Source: Clarireedia homoeocarpa
Lineage: Eukaryota > Ascomycota > Leotiomycetes > Helotiales > Rutstroemiaceae
DNA: 64,000 nucleotides
NCBI GenBank assembly: GCA_001465935.1
Contig: LNKV01000038.1
Location: forward strand, 504,176-568,175
Direction of reading: 5' to 3'
The translations under genes were made by a program, and so were the position numbers. A model generated the notes under the pieces. The model did no database searches. It was not told the DNA's origin and saw only the letters and a list, made by a program, of their open reading frames with translations. Positions 12,914 to 24,500 of the stretch are shown here, one piece after another. The stretch's first letter is position 1, and every line of letters begins with the position of its first letter.

Positions 12914-13710
12914 GGCCGACTTAGGATAGTTGGATCTGTGAGAAGGTCTGTAGAGTGCTATGTGAATAGTTGCAATTGATGGGTTAATTTGAACTGTATC
13001 GAACTCCCACAGGTATGTTATATTAATTAGTTAGATAGATTCAGCAAAATTGTATCAATCACTGAAGGTATGTTTGGAATTCTTTGTTTTATTTCATGCT
13101 CGTTTGAATTTCAAGTCCCAAAGCAGCCATCCTTTTACGCCTCTGAATTTTCTTTGTGTCTCCCCAGAAGCAAACACTCTCATCCTTTAGCTTTGACACG
13201 CGAGATACATGCTCCGCGATGCTGAAAGAAAGGTGGTTGCAGAATCAAGGATGATCAACATAGAACGGGATGGGGAAATTGAGAAAGGGTTAGGTGAAAC
13301 GTAAAGTAGATTCGAACATAGATTCGAGGTAATTCGAACTATTGCAGATAAAGAAAACGCCATTTAGCATCCTTGTCAACATGAGGGACTCTTGCAAACT
13401 TCAAATTGACCTTGACTTATAAGCTTGAGCAATGTATGAAGAAGCAGGTACACACAGACTGAAAGCCAACCCGATTATGAGTAGGCATATTTTTGTTCCA
13501 CTTACAATTTGGATTCTCACGCTGAGCCTTCGAATTGATGTCGGAGGAGGCAAAAATGAGTCCTTATGTAATGTTTCGTTTGTATTCACTATAAGACTGT
13601 ATACCAAATGGTTTCTAGTCTATTCTACCCAACCAATCCAAGAATGTGTTGTGATGTACAAGAAATACCCATCGGGCGAGTCCGTACAAAACTTTATCCA
13701 AATCGGATCT
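12914..13710. other. Spacer between coiled-coil gene and glycosyltransferase
   Basis: The part near 12914 is the promoter side of the coiled-coil gene; the rest is the 3' flank of the minus-strand glycosyltransferase. Open frames here (for example 13432-13836, plus) overlap the glycosyltransferase antisense and have no family resemblance. Confidence 0.4.
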
Positions 13711-14850
13711 CTAACCAACCATATCCCCCACCATCCCTCGATCCTCCCCCTTCTCTGCAAAACCCCTTTCTTGAACCTCAAAGCCCAATCCACAGACTTC
13801 ATTTCTTCTCCTCGCATACATCCCGTACAGACCTAGCCATACCGTGCGATCTCTACAATCCGTTGCACCGAACCACTCACTCCTCCCACAGCTCGGCATG
13901 TATCTGTTCAGCTCCTCCTTCGTAGCTCGAATCCATGGTTTTGGTATCGGCCAATCAGAAAAATGCATATAGCTCGCTTCTCCGAGTACCTTTTCGGGGT
14001 CCCATGTCTCGGTTGGATCTCGCAGATATTCCTCGTGGGACTTACGGCGGAACTCGCCGGAGAGAAGATTGTATGGCCGCTGAGGCATGGCAAGGATGCG
14101 GGAGGAGAAAAGAGTTAGGAGGATATCCATATCAGATTCGTGGGGCCCCGCATGTTGAACTGCGGATTTGACTTGTTCAAAGAGGTTGCGTGAGGGGTGA
14201 AGTAGGAGCAGCTGAGAAGAATATGCCCAACCTGTTGGGGGTCCAAAATATGTATACGGCATGGCGACAGGCGCGGACGGCAGCAAGAATACTTCGTCCA
14301 TATTATTGATATACAGCCCATCCGATTCCAGATGTAGCACACGATCGTACTGCGTGAGGTTGAATGCCAAGAGCTTGGCATAAGAATCCTGCCACATCGC
14401 GTGCTCTGAATGATTTTGGTGCAAGACGTCCACCGGCTGCAATTTCACATAGTAATCCGTCTGCGCCTGCTTCAGTAGTCTCGCAATAGGCTTTAGAGGT
14501 TTCGAGAGTATTGAGTCGTCAACTTCGTCCGCAGACCAATGAGCGGGGTAGAGCATCAACCGTTGCGCATGGCTTCCAATTGTTTCAACTTGGTTCCAGA
14601 GCTGCAGCGCGCTACATAGATATTCGGGCGTGGTAACATACTGCACGTATGCAAATTTAAACCAATCTATACCTTCGTCGTCAACTTTGAGCACGGGGCC
14701 TGGCATAGGTGGGAAAGGGTCGGCGTCATGGTTGTACAGGACGACGTAGCGGCCAAGTGTGACGATAAGGATGCATATAAGGAGAAGCTGGCAAGACTTC
14801 GCAGAGAGCGCTAAACGCAGTCGTCGAGTATAGAAGCGGAGGCTGGCCAT
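13711..14850 (-). CDS. Type II membrane glycosyltransferase, GT8/GlcNAc-transferase-like
   Basis: This is a single exon of 379 residues. A short basic cytoplasmic end (MASLRFYTRRLRL) precedes one hydrophobic helix at about 19-38, the usual Golgi type II anchor. The luminal part carries FAYVQYVTTPEYLCSALQLW near residue 70 and the metal-binding acidic motif ESD at 175-177 within RVLHLESDGLYI. Later come AMPYTYFGPPTGWAYSSQLLL and HFSDWPIPKPW. These match the fungal glycogenin-like GT8 group that includes GlcNAc transferases acting on cell-surface glycans (family knowledge). Donor sugar and acceptor cannot be read from sequence. The stretch before the stop (GEDRGMVGDMVG) looks low in constraint. 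Confidence 0.85.
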   Translation of the reverse strand: MASLRFYTRRLRLALSAKSCQLLLICILIVTLGRYVVLYNHDADPFPPMPGPVLKVDDEGIDWFKFAYVQYVTTPEYLCSALQLWNQVETIGSHAQRLMLYPAHWSADEVDDSILSKPLKPIARLLKQAQTDYYVKLQPVDVLHQNHSEHAMWQDSYAKLLAFNLTQYDRVLHLESDGLYINNMDEVFLLPSAPVAMPYTYFGPPTGWAYSSQLLLLHPSRNLFEQVKSAVQHAGPHESDMDILLTLFSSRILAMPQRPYNLLSGEFRRKSHEEYLRDPTETWDPEKVLGEASYMHFSDWPIPKPWIRATKEELNRYMPSCGRSEWFGATDCRDRTVWLGLYGMYARRRNEVCGLGFEVQERGFAEKGEDRGMVGDMVG

Positions 14851-16370
14851 ATGATTTTTTGAGCGGAAGGGCGCATTGTAGTTCGAGAGGAGAACATTAT
14901 TTTTTTTTTCCTTGGATGGGTTTGGTTGTTGAAGATGTTCCTGAGATAGATACCAAGACGCTAGATGCTAGATCCTGGTCATTGTCGGCTGCAGTATCCG
15001 GCTGGGTTCTACTATGCACACACCCTCAATTTTATACACCGCAGATACCAGGCCCAAGCTTGATTCACTCCTTATCACATAATCTCCTGCGATTTTGTAA
15101 ATGACTCTTTCTGAATTTGGCCAAATTGGCTGGAAGATTTGGTATGAGTTTGGAGGTCCAGGGAAAGCAAAAATTCACTCGAAACAGATATATTGATAGG
15201 GCGATACGAAGTTGAAGCTTTTGCTAACAGTACATGAAAGGGTTTCTTTGTCAGTGTTCTAATCTGGCTGACTGTTGAAGACTCTTAGGATAAAAATTTT
15301 CTGGATGTTATAAGAGCTTATGACTGATAAGTGAGTACTTCATCTTTAGCTAGCTGCTTCGCTTCTCCAATGATAGCTTAGGTCTATACAATCCGGAAAG
15401 AGCATTTTCAGAACTGTGAAAACTCGAAGGTGACGCCACTTCTTGAGAAGTGACAATTTGGGCTTATATTTGGTTTCACAAGAACATACATCTAGTAATC
15501 CAAAAAAACGAGAGTCTTGGATGTTAGCTGATATCAAGCTGGTGTGGATTATGCCCCCCACTTGTAGAACTCTGCTGTGACATGCTTTAAACTCTTCTAC
15601 GTTCTGGAATCTAACCCTTATTCCATCTCCTTGCGTATACTCATGTCATCGCCCTGTATGGTCTTGAGAATCTCGTAGAATCACATGAAACACCCAGATT
15701 GGCGTAGGCCGGAATGATTTTAGATCTTGGGCAACCAGTCTTACAGTTTGATCGTTCTAAGAGTGGTCGAACCCGCCAGAATTGGTGGTTAACGGGCTTG
15801 TAAGTTGGGGGGAAGAACGACAGTATATCTATAAAGAGTGAAATACGATGAACTGTCCGACTAGAACGTTAGAAGGCGGTTTATTTTTTCGATCCATCGG
15901 AATATGCGATAAATTTCGAGGTAAAAAGCTGCCGTTCGTCCACCTAGACTTCACCCAAAAATTACTTGACCGAAGCCGCGAAGTCACAAGCCCATGCTAT
16001 TTTTCTTCTAAAAAGGGAGGGAGAGCACAAAACAACATCTTTTTCATGTTTCCCCTGAAAAACAATAAAGATTAATCAGAAAGCATTCTTAATACGTTAG
16101 CACTACTACAGGAGAGATATACCAATAGAGAACTGAACAACTCCACCACGAACAGCCTCTCCGTTAGTACAGCAGCAACAGAATTCACTAAACCACGATC
16201 GTTCAAAAATCTAATTGCCTTCTGACCCAATTTCCTGTATCCTGCTGACCCATAAGCTACTTACATGTATATATTGAAGTTCATTTGTCTAGAATATCAA
16301 GTCTCAATCTGGAATTCCGCACACAGCCTACAACCTACGATCTTCAACTTCCATTTGCTACCGACAGAAA
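14851..16370. other. Divergent spacer, no gene supported
   Basis: This 1.5 kb separates the glycosyltransferase start (minus) and the small 16.4 kb gene (plus). It contains a T-run at about 14891-14900 in the glycosyltransferase leader. Short frames at 15346-15561 (minus) and 15848-16075 (plus) show no family pattern or splice continuity. Confidence 0.4.
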
Positions 16371-17035
16371 ATGCAGCGCAATCCGGTATTGGGTAAGTAT
16401 ACTCTTTTTTCAAACACTTGCATGAAGGTTAGAGGCCTGGGACTAATTATATCACAGAAAATCTCTTGAAAAAAGAGCTGAAAGCCAGAGAGCAGTTTGA
16501 GCTCTCTACTACTACATTTATTAGACGTCACTATAGCGAAATATGGACGAAGCAATTTGTGGAAAAATGTACGATTCAAAGCTTGTCAGTTGTATATCCA
16601 TGAATCATTTTACTAATAACATGATACTAGGGTTAGGCACACTTGAGAAGAATGATGAAGGAGGACTAGCTGCAGTCGAGGATGCTGAGAAGGCAAAAGG
16701 GAAAGGCAAGTCTCAATATTTTCGAGTTGCATTAGACTATACGATTACTAATACCTCTATGGTGTAGTCATAGATAAGGATTCGGAGAAAACTGACGAGG
16801 AGCTGCCAAGGAGGGCTCACCACTAGGTACCTCTGCTGCCAGTCATGACCAGGACTGGGACCACTTAAGCGATGTTGACGATGACTGGAATCTCATGGAG
16901 GGAGATGAAAAAAAGAAGAAGAAGAACACTAGAATCCAATGGGATCTCTTCACTGAGCAAAATAATCTTCAGAATGCCAACACGGAGACACTGTCTGAAT
17001 TGGGGTGGGTCAAACTTCCTCAGCAAACGAAGTGA
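16371..17035 (+). CDS. Small acidic protein with W-x-x-L motifs, hypothetical
   Basis: Preferred model: exons 16371-16392, 16458-16568, 16631-16705 and 16800-17035, 147 residues. The first two introns have good GTAAGT/GTACGA donors and CTAAT branch points. The third starts with GCAAGT after AAAG, a classic GC-AG donor. Its acceptor is uncertain. The best-placed one, at 16767 behind TTACTAATAC, gives an 88-residue protein ending at 16826. The one at 16799 keeps a long acidic reading frame containing DWDHL (W89) and DDDWNL (W99), which resemble Atg8-interacting cores (W-x-x-L after acidic residues). The N-terminal third is helical and basic; a lysine run follows the acidic part. No family was recognised. 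It could also be one base out of frame, that is a recent pseudogene. Confidence 0.45.
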
Positions 17036-17667
17036 TTCATCTCCAAGTTGGAGTTCCTCGCGAGAGTTTGTGAGGAATGCTACAGTTTCACTTTAAAGTA
17101 AACTAATTTGGCTGTCCTGCAAAGATAGCCTGCAGCCTTCAGGACTCGGTTGATGAACATAAATTATTGTCTAAATTTCCCTCGAAAATTAGTAATCTAA
17201 CTTCATTCTTTAAATTTACTTATGACTTGATCCTCAGGCCGATTCGGTTTCAATTTTTATAGATAGTCCGAGTTTTCTCTTTCCTGTACGAGTAAATCAT
17301 TTCGTTGTTTCTCTCCCGTAGCGATATTCCCCGCCCCTTTTTGTGCTGACGCATCTCGGTTAAAGTTGAACAGGAGTGGGAAACTATTCATTTTGAACCC
17401 CCCGTAAGTTATGTTCATGTTAAGTCAAAACTCACAGGTTGTGACAGTACAGGAAACAATTAGTCTAATTTCTGCACAGGAGACAACACCTGTACAATGA
17501 CCTTTATAAGTCATACATAGTGCCTATAATATGAAGTCTTATCCCATCTTGTTAATAATTCTTCTCGTCTGAACAGGAATCAATTTCTACATCAGAGAAA
17601 AGAATCCAATCCTTGACCTCTCTTCAATCTAAAGACCTCGAAATTAAGCTCAATAAGACTCAAAAAA
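17036..17667. other. Spacer upstream of the 17.7 kb gene
   Basis: AT-rich promoter-like DNA. CT-rich leader segments (about 17270-17320 and 17580-17640) precede the start codon at 17668. No gene or repeat seen. Confidence 0.4.
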
Positions 17668-18624
17668 ATGTCGCCAGCAAGCTCATCACTTGTTTCTCAT
17701 CCCACTGACTCAAAATCGGAATCTCATCCCGCTCTGTCAGCCAATCACGTCCAATCACCATGCCAGGTCTCGACTGAAGCATCAACTGGATCTCTAACTG
17801 AAACAGCCTGGCGCCTGGATACCAACGTTGTGTATACCGATGTTTGGGCCTGCGTTGAAGACAAGCTAGCGGGGCGTATTGAATACCTGCCAAGAAACAA
17901 AATCAGCGCTGAGGACCATAACAGTATCGATTACAAGAAAAAATATCTGATGCTCAAATCTAATCTCACTTTAAGACAGGTTTTTATCTTTGTTTTTGAA
18001 ACACTTGAGTTTCTATGCCGAGAGATCTTTCCCAGTTTGATTATCATGGGATCTGAGAGCCTGCGATTCTGGGACTGGGACACGTTTTTGATCTTTCTGA
18101 TTGCTGAGTTGTGGATTCTTCAGGCGTCGGGTGCATTCAAAGAAGTGGATATCTATACCAAGAAGACTGGCGGTGGGTTAATCTTGCCGGGACTTCGCCA
18201 TCAGACATGGCCCGCTAATCGGATTATAGGTTTCGTAATCCCTGAAATACCAAAACGACAACCTGATTATTTTTCTGCACCTGGAGTCCGAGAATTCGTC
18301 TATGGCTGTAATAACACCTCTGCCAGACCCTATAATCTAGCTCTTGGTGAAGATTGCGGCAAGGAACCTTGGTCAATTCTTAGTCTTCATACAAACCGCC
18401 CATTGCAACGTCGAGGCCCACCCGTGATCCAGGAATGGAGAGAGACTTCCTGGGGAGGATTGGATGCTGTTTTGAATGAAGAAAATGTTAACAATCCCTG
18501 TGACGGAGAAGAAAATGTTATGATGAAGGACAATGTTGATCGGGATTGGACATGGGTTGCAAATAGAAGAAGGAGGGCCCAGCGAGCAGCAGATGACGAA
18601 GATAGGAATAGGCTGTTCAGTTGA
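17668..18624 (+). CDS. Hypothetical protein, single exon, 318 aa
   Basis: An uninterrupted frame of 318 residues. It opens with a Ser/His/Pro-rich disordered segment (1-45), followed by a mixed region with hydrophobic stretches around 110-155 (FETLEFLCREIF and FLIFLIAELWIL). The middle contains GGGLILPGLRHQTWP, and the end is acidic then arginine-rich (WVANRRRRAQRAADDEDRNR). The hydrophobic stretches are amphipathic and broken by charged residues, so membrane insertion is uncertain. I do not recognise a family. The frame has no introns and is bracketed by AT-rich DNA with a transposon relic 600 bases downstream, so a lineage-specific gene is plausible. Confidence 0.6.
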   Translation: MSPASSSLVSHPTDSKSESHPALSANHVQSPCQVSTEASTGSLTETAWRLDTNVVYTDVWACVEDKLAGRIEYLPRNKISAEDHNSIDYKKKYLMLKSNLTLRQVFIFVFETLEFLCREIFPSLIIMGSESLRFWDWDTFLIFLIAELWILQASGAFKEVDIYTKKTGGGLILPGLRHQTWPANRIIGFVIPEIPKRQPDYFSAPGVREFVYGCNNTSARPYNLALGEDCGKEPWSILSLHTNRPLQRRGPPVIQEWRETSWGGLDAVLNEENVNNPCDGEENVMMKDNVDRDWTWVANRRRRAQRAADDEDRNRLFS

Positions 18625-20042
18625 GATGATCGACATGATTGAAAAGGAGTAAAACTCGGTCATTTGACGTGTTATAGTTGAGTAGTTCTTCATTCTTCTG
18701 GTGTATGAAGTGGAGAAATATTTAATATAGTTAGTTTCCTGCAACTACGATGCCTTTATCTTACTGCCATACTGATTGCTAACAACCCTCATTGTACTTT
18801 CAATCACATGTATATTCGAGTTCAGTGTAGGACATAGAACTTTCAGTATTTTGTATACGGCCCGCTGTAGTGATGCGTATGTCTTATTGAAGATATATTC
18901 CTAGTGATCAGTATTGGATTCCATATCACTAATCGTACTCAATACAGATCCTGATACCACTATTACCTATATATTGAAATACTGAATTCCTTATAGTTGA
19001 AATAGTAGGAAGAGTACGTACGAGGCTAGTTCCTAGATTCTATTTTGGAAGCAGAGAGTTGAGATATATTAGACAGATTGTTATAAATCAATTGGATTAC
19101 AGGCTGTAGCTGAGGCTGCGGAAGAGCCAGTAGCATCAACGAACGTCTATATGCGCATCTTCAAGCGAAGAAAGCAAGCAGGTAGGATATTCGCGTATAA
19201 TAGAGAGAATCAAGCTAGTAGACACTCTTCCCTAACCTCTCCGAGATAGCACTGGATTTATTCTCTGTTCCTAGTACTTCTACAAGTTGCAAACGTCTCT
19301 TTTCTAGTACCAGGATAACTCTCTCAGATCGATATAACCGATTGGCACCAGCGACAGTTGAGAAGCTAGAATACTTAAAGTTATATATGAATATAAGCTA
19401 ATAGGTCAATAACGATCTACCGGAATAGAAGCTTGTTTAAGGGATGTTTTACTACTCTTACCCAGTTAGGTAATGTGGAGGAATAGGGAGTATTTTTGGG
19501 TAATAGTAGCTTGATTTTGACTTATTATTTTAGTATATCCTTAATATTACTGATCTTAGCGAATGCCTACGTCTATGTATAATATCGAATTCCTACGTAC
19601 GTACATACATATGTGATCCTCAATATCAGCCACCGTATCACTGATCGTACACTAAGTCCTACACTGTTCGAGTTAGCCAAAGACGCATGAACATAATACA
19701 GCACAAGGTAAAATTCAAAAGAGCTCAATCAAAAGCAATTCACATCACTGTAATATGTACAGCAGGTCACATCCCTTTTAACAATACACATATCACTCCT
19801 GTACTAACCTGAACAATGGCTTACATCAGTTCGAATATCACTCTCCCACCACATTAAATAGTTAGCTACCTTCTTCTCACATCCGAATCTCCCACAACAA
19901 TTTCTATCATCCCTTCTTTCTTCTTCATATAACCTTCATTGGACCAGTCCATCGCTGCCTCTCGATTCTTCCCAACTTCACATTCCAACTCAATAATCAC
20001 ATCATCAACCCACGACAAATATCACGTACGGTTATTATCAAA
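18625..20042. other. Spacer containing a decayed hAT element
   Basis: AT-rich 1.4 kb between two plus-strand genes. It carries the hAT transposase fragment at 19222-19401, listed separately, and two similar blocks of the form GTGATC...TATCACTRATCGTAC at about 18904-18938 and 19614-19651 that may mark element ends. The final 200 bases are C/A-rich leader for the 20.0 kb gene. Confidence 0.5.
19222..19401 (+). mobile_element. hAT transposase C-terminal dimerisation fragment (relic)
   Basis: The frame reads as a transposase tail: PNLSEIALDLFSVPSTS, then CKRLFSSTRITLSDR, NRLAPATVEKLEYLKLYMN and a stop at 19399-19401. This is the hAT C-terminal dimerisation signature (YP-LS-x-ALD-x-SIP...S/C-x-R-x-FS...L-x-P-x-x-VE-x-L-x-xLK). 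The frames upstream (19090-19221) are broken by stops and shifts, and no DDE catalytic part is present, so the element is dead. Abundant TA-rich context fits mutational decay; whether by RIP cannot be judged without alignment to other copies. Confidence 0.75.
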
Positions 20043-20977
20043 ATGACACCAACTAACCTCCCTCCCCATACTCCCCCACCAAAATCCACATCCTTCCCAC
20101 AAACGCTCGACTCAACTCCAACCCGCCCAATCTCCGCTAAACGTCCAAACCCATTCCTCGACTCCGAGTCCATTCTCCTCAGCACTCCAACCAAACTCAT
20201 GAAGCCGCTCGCTCACAAATCTGCAACCCTCTCTATTCGTGATGAGCTCAATATCATCCAACTGAAGATGAAGAAATACGGTATGTTTCCCCCCTCATTT
20301 CTCAGTAATTTCCCCTCCTCCCTTCATCCACCTTCCAACTCTATTTCTGACCTTCCTTATATTTTTTTTTCTTCCTTTCCTTTCCCCATCAAGTCCCCAA
20401 TCCAACCATTGCAGCAGCGCTCCATCCAGCACCGAGCATAGCCTCCCTCCCTAGTCCCTCCCAATCTCGAAACGTGTGCTCTGCTCAGCCAGCACAGCCA
20501 CTCAACTCCACTCAACTCCGTGTTTAGGATAAAGTCAACTAACTCAATAATACCCAGATCGAGAATTTCATACCCGCCTGATCACCCAGATACCTACCGG
20601 CGACATGGTGGAAGAACACCGCATCAGAATGCTCGAGTTGCAAGACCGTACGTATCCCCCCCCCCCCCCCCTTTTCTCCGTAATTTCCTCTATCCAATCC
20701 CATCCCATCCCATCACACCCTAACTAACAAACCCCAAACCTCAGGCCTCTCCCAACTCACCGGCGACACCAACCCCTCAGCCCCAACCCACCCTTCTTCT
20801 TCCTCTCCCTCCTCTCCCTCCCCCTCCGCCACCCAACCCAGCACCCACCAAACAGAAACAAGTAGTAATCTCCGATCTGGCGCCCCCCTCACAAAAGAAG
20901 AAGAAGAAGAAGAAGAAGAAGAAGAAGAAGGGGGCTGGGTCATAATCGAGAAACTGAAACTGCGCGTTTGTGTTTAA
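20043..20977 (+). CDS. Conserved-looking small coiled-coil protein, unknown function
   Basis: Exons 20043-20280, 20558-20647 and 20745-20977 give 186 residues. The first intron (277 nt) has GTATGT, a CTAAC branch point and ACCCAG; the second starts GTACGT. Only this splicing keeps the helical core continuous: LSIRDELNIIQLKMKKY joins DREFHTRLITQIPTGD, then MVEEHRIRMLELQDRLSQL. The N-terminus is Pro/Thr-rich with TPTRP and TPTKL, which look like proline-directed phosphosites. The C-terminus has a Ser/Pro tract and eleven consecutive glutamates encoded by a GAA repeat, then GGWVIIEKLK. Reading through the first intron gives an unrelated 132-codon frame, which I reject. No family name recognised. 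Confidence 0.72.
20656..20671. repeat. Poly-C tract in an intron
   Basis: A run of about sixteen C lies just downstream of the second donor of the 20.0 kb gene. It is a likely site of length variation between isolates. Confidence 0.9.
20897..20930. repeat. (GAA)n coding microsatellite
   Basis: About eleven GAA units encode a poly-glutamate run near the end of the 186-residue protein. Length changes by whole units would stay in frame. Confidence 0.9.
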
Positions 20978-21570
20978 ATTTCCTATATACGTGTGTATGT
21001 GTGTATGTGTATGTGTTGGAAGAGAAGAGAAGACGGAAAACGGAAAGTTGTGTTTACGATTTTGATTTCGAGGGGGGGGAGGGGGGTTCTTTCGATGACG
21101 AAATGTAGGAAGGAGGATAGGATAGGAAATCGAATGATTAAAGAGTTCTTTCTTTCCTGGATGGGTTTACTACAAAGCTATCTCCAATTTGTCCTCGTCT
21201 CCACTCCATCTTTGGTCTTTTGAATCTATAGTCTGCATTAGATATACGTCAACGTACGCACGTACAGTAAATGAACATCTATATACATATACATATACAT
21301 ATGTGCAATGCATACTCTTTCTCTGTTTAATCATTTAGCTTTCACTTCTTCTATCTTTGTAATTCCTCTGTTCTGGTCATTCATCTATCCACCCATCCAT
21401 TCATCCATCCATGCACGCATACACGTATCCCTCAATGAAAAAACCATCCTACTCCTATGAACAAAATATGCAATGCTCGCTCCAATCCACATCCACCTCA
21501 CCTCATCTTACCCCCTCCCCATCATTTCACACTCTCTCACCTCATCTCCAACCAAACCCCCTCGCGTTCA
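20978..21570. other. Convergent spacer with simple repeats
   Basis: This lies between the 3' ends of the 20.0 kb gene and the kinase. It carries a GTGTATGT-type run (about 20988-21017), a CATATA run (about 21280-21302) and ATCCATCC-type repeats (about 21388-21412). The final part is a C-rich antisense segment of the kinase 3' flank. No gene. Confidence 0.6.
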
Positions 21571-24500
21571 TCACAACTCCTTCACCCCCCTCCCCTCCTC
21601 CCCACCCCCAATCTCCCTCTCCACCATCTCAATACTACTCAAGCTCGGAAACCTGCGACTGAAATCCTCCAAATACTCCTCCTTTTCCCGGGCCGTCATA
21701 TCCATCTTCGGCTGCACGGGCCTCCCCGTCAAGTACGAGGGTTTTGGTGGCGAATACGCCATGCCCGTGTTCGAACTATTAAGATGTGTTGGTTTGGGCG
21801 GGGCGCTTGGTCTTGGTCCTGTTTTCGCAGCTGGAAGCATGGGCGGCGTGTTTTGCATGCGGGTTTTGGCGTAACCGAGGTCGTTTGGCAGGACGGGAGA
21901 GGTTTGGATAGGTTTGCGCACGGCAGATGGTTTGGCGTAGGGATTAGCAGATGAGACTTGACTAGGTTGTTGTTGTGGAAGAGGTGGCGCATCCGTGTAA
22001 CGACCATAGCCTTCTGCGGTTTTCTTCGGTAATTGTTGCTGGCTGTTTTCGTCGAGGAGACTCTTAACCTTGTGTTGGATACTTGCAGCCCGGGTAACAC
22101 CACCGATGCTTTTTGGCACGGGTGCACTACCACGATCTGCAAGTCTTTTCCGATACTCGGCTGCTGCATCAGCCACACGTTTCTCTTCGATTGATAGCCT
22201 GCGTCGTTCCATTTCCCGTCTTTGTTCAGCTGTCATGTTATCATCAGGTACATTCCCGTCATCACTTCTTCCGTCAGTAGCTTCAGATCCAGCTATTGGC
22301 GTTAGATCACGTCGCTCAAGATCTTGCAAGGGACTTGGCGTTCGTGGCCCCGGCGGCGCACTAGCATTTTGTTCAAATCGTTTAAATGCATCGCCAAATT
22401 TTCCCGCCAACAGATTTTTCGTGCCAGATAATGACATGGATGGCATGCTCGATCGCTTGGATTGTTTCGATGCGCTACTACGACGTCTATCCTTTTTGGT
22501 ATTATCCGCATCTTCCATCGACTTCAGGAAATCGACATTCGATTGTATGTTATTGTCATCATCAGAACTGTTATCTGCGACTGCGGTCTCTTTGGAATAG
22601 GATGGAACCCGCTGATCAAGCGATGGCCGGCCTTCTTTCTCGCGAAGGAAGTCCATGTTTGATTCCAAGTATTGACTGGAAGGGCGTGGTCGACCTAAAC
22701 TTGACTTTGTCCTATGTATTGTGCTCTCGAGGGCCTCGTTACTTGGTCTGCTCATCTCCAGTGATGGTCTGGAAGACGATGAATGCCTTGCATTGCTTGA
22801 CTGCGCAGTGAATGATGCATTTCGCGGCGGCATTCCAGGATGTACCGGCTGGAAGTCTTGTGATTGTAGTGTGGGCGTTCTAGCCGGGGTGGGAATTTGA
22901 TTTCGCGGGAGACTGGCGGAACGATGATGATCCGTAGGCATGAGACGAGGGGAAGCAGAATACAGAGACTGGTTGAGGACAGGGGGAGGAGTCGGTGATG
23001 TCATTGTGCCTTGTGATACATATGAAGAAGATTTTGGAGTGGGATGCGTTGGCGTAGGTTGATATACGATACTTGCTGGTACATCTGAGGTCTGAAGTTC
23101 CAAAGGATTACTGGCCAGTATCTGTTGAGCACGTGACATGGGAACGGAAGATTTAGTGGCTGTTCCAGGGCGAGATGGTAGCGCAAAAGCATCATCGGCT
23201 AACCTCTCTGTGACAAGATTGCTTATAGGCTGCGTTGTCTTTGGAGGAGATGATGACCCGAAGTCGAATTTGCCGCCATCATGTAACAGGGAGAATTGAT
23301 CTAAGCTGGGAAATCTGTTTGAGATTTCATCAACCACTGGAATAGGATTCTTTGAGTCTAAAGCGGCAAAAGGATCGCTAGACGTGCCCCGCATTGGAGA
23401 AGGGATGGGTTTGGCGGGCTGTGACTGTGAGCCGGCTGTGGGCCTGCCTCTTCGCATTGGAACAACATCTGGAATAACTGTTTGATGCTGCGTTGGGGGC
23501 GCAAAGACAGCACCTACAATCGGTGGTGAGACGGGACTTTCCGTAGACGGCAGCTGTTGGTGTTGGCGTGATTCTGATTGCGTTCTGCCAGTATAAATCT
23601 GATATGGTGAGCTTTTGTTTGACTGGAGGTGTATAGGAACATACATCTTTGATTGGCACCTCGATCCCCTGCATAAGACAAGCTTCTCGTAAGACCTGAT
23701 ATATGTTTGGACGAGACCTTGGGTTCTCCTTCAACATCGATGCTATAATTGATTAGTGCCGTCGCATGTAATGCAAGAACATAGATTTTACCTATTAAAT
23801 TCTTAAGAGGATCGGAGAAGATGGGGTAACTAGGAAACTTGAAGCTTGCGTTCAATATAGCAAGTTGCCCCTGAGCTTCAAATGGAGTCGTGTAGTAGCA
23901 CAGCTTATATAACAGTACACCCAAAGCCCATATGTCCGATTTCTCGTCAATCGGTTGTTTCCTGTATACATCAATCATCTCCGGACTTCTGTATTGTAAT
24001 GTTGTATGTTTCTGCACATCTTCTTCGATTAGTCTGCATTCAGCAGCTGTTGTCGCAGCCGGTCGAGGAGGTGCCGTGGATCCAAAGTCGCAGAGTTTGA
24101 ATCTTCGCGAGGCGGTGGTGGAGGTTATGAGGACGTTTTCAACTTTAAGATCTCGATGTAGTAGAGGGGGTTTGAGGTAGTGCATGCATGCTACTCCCTC
24201 TGCCACGTCGGAGAAGATTTTGAGGATTTCTGGTTCTGTCAACCGGTTCTGCAATCGAGTGTTCATGAAATCAATCAAACCACCGCCATTACAAAATTCC
24301 ATGAGCAAGAACACCTCGTAGCCGCCCCCCTTTAGCTGAGATGCATGTGAATCGTAATATGTAACAATTGGGCGGTGCCCCTTCAACTTCTTCATCGTTT
24401 CTACCTCGGTCCTCATGTTGGCCAAGTGCTCTTTGTCGGGCACAGCGACTCTCTTCAAGATTGCGATATCTGTGCCGTCGATGGGCTTCTGCATTTTGAC

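Noticed and set aside
13432..13836. 134-codon plus-strand frame
   Set aside because: It overlaps the end of the glycosyltransferase antisense; composition is unremarkable and there is no family pattern.
14860..15104. Plus-strand 81-codon frame
   Set aside because: Lies in the promoter of the glycosyltransferase; no family resemblance.
20043..20441. 132-codon open frame as a complete gene
   Set aside because: After residue 79 it reads through a GTATGT intron into C-rich noise. Splicing to 20558 continues a helical protein instead.
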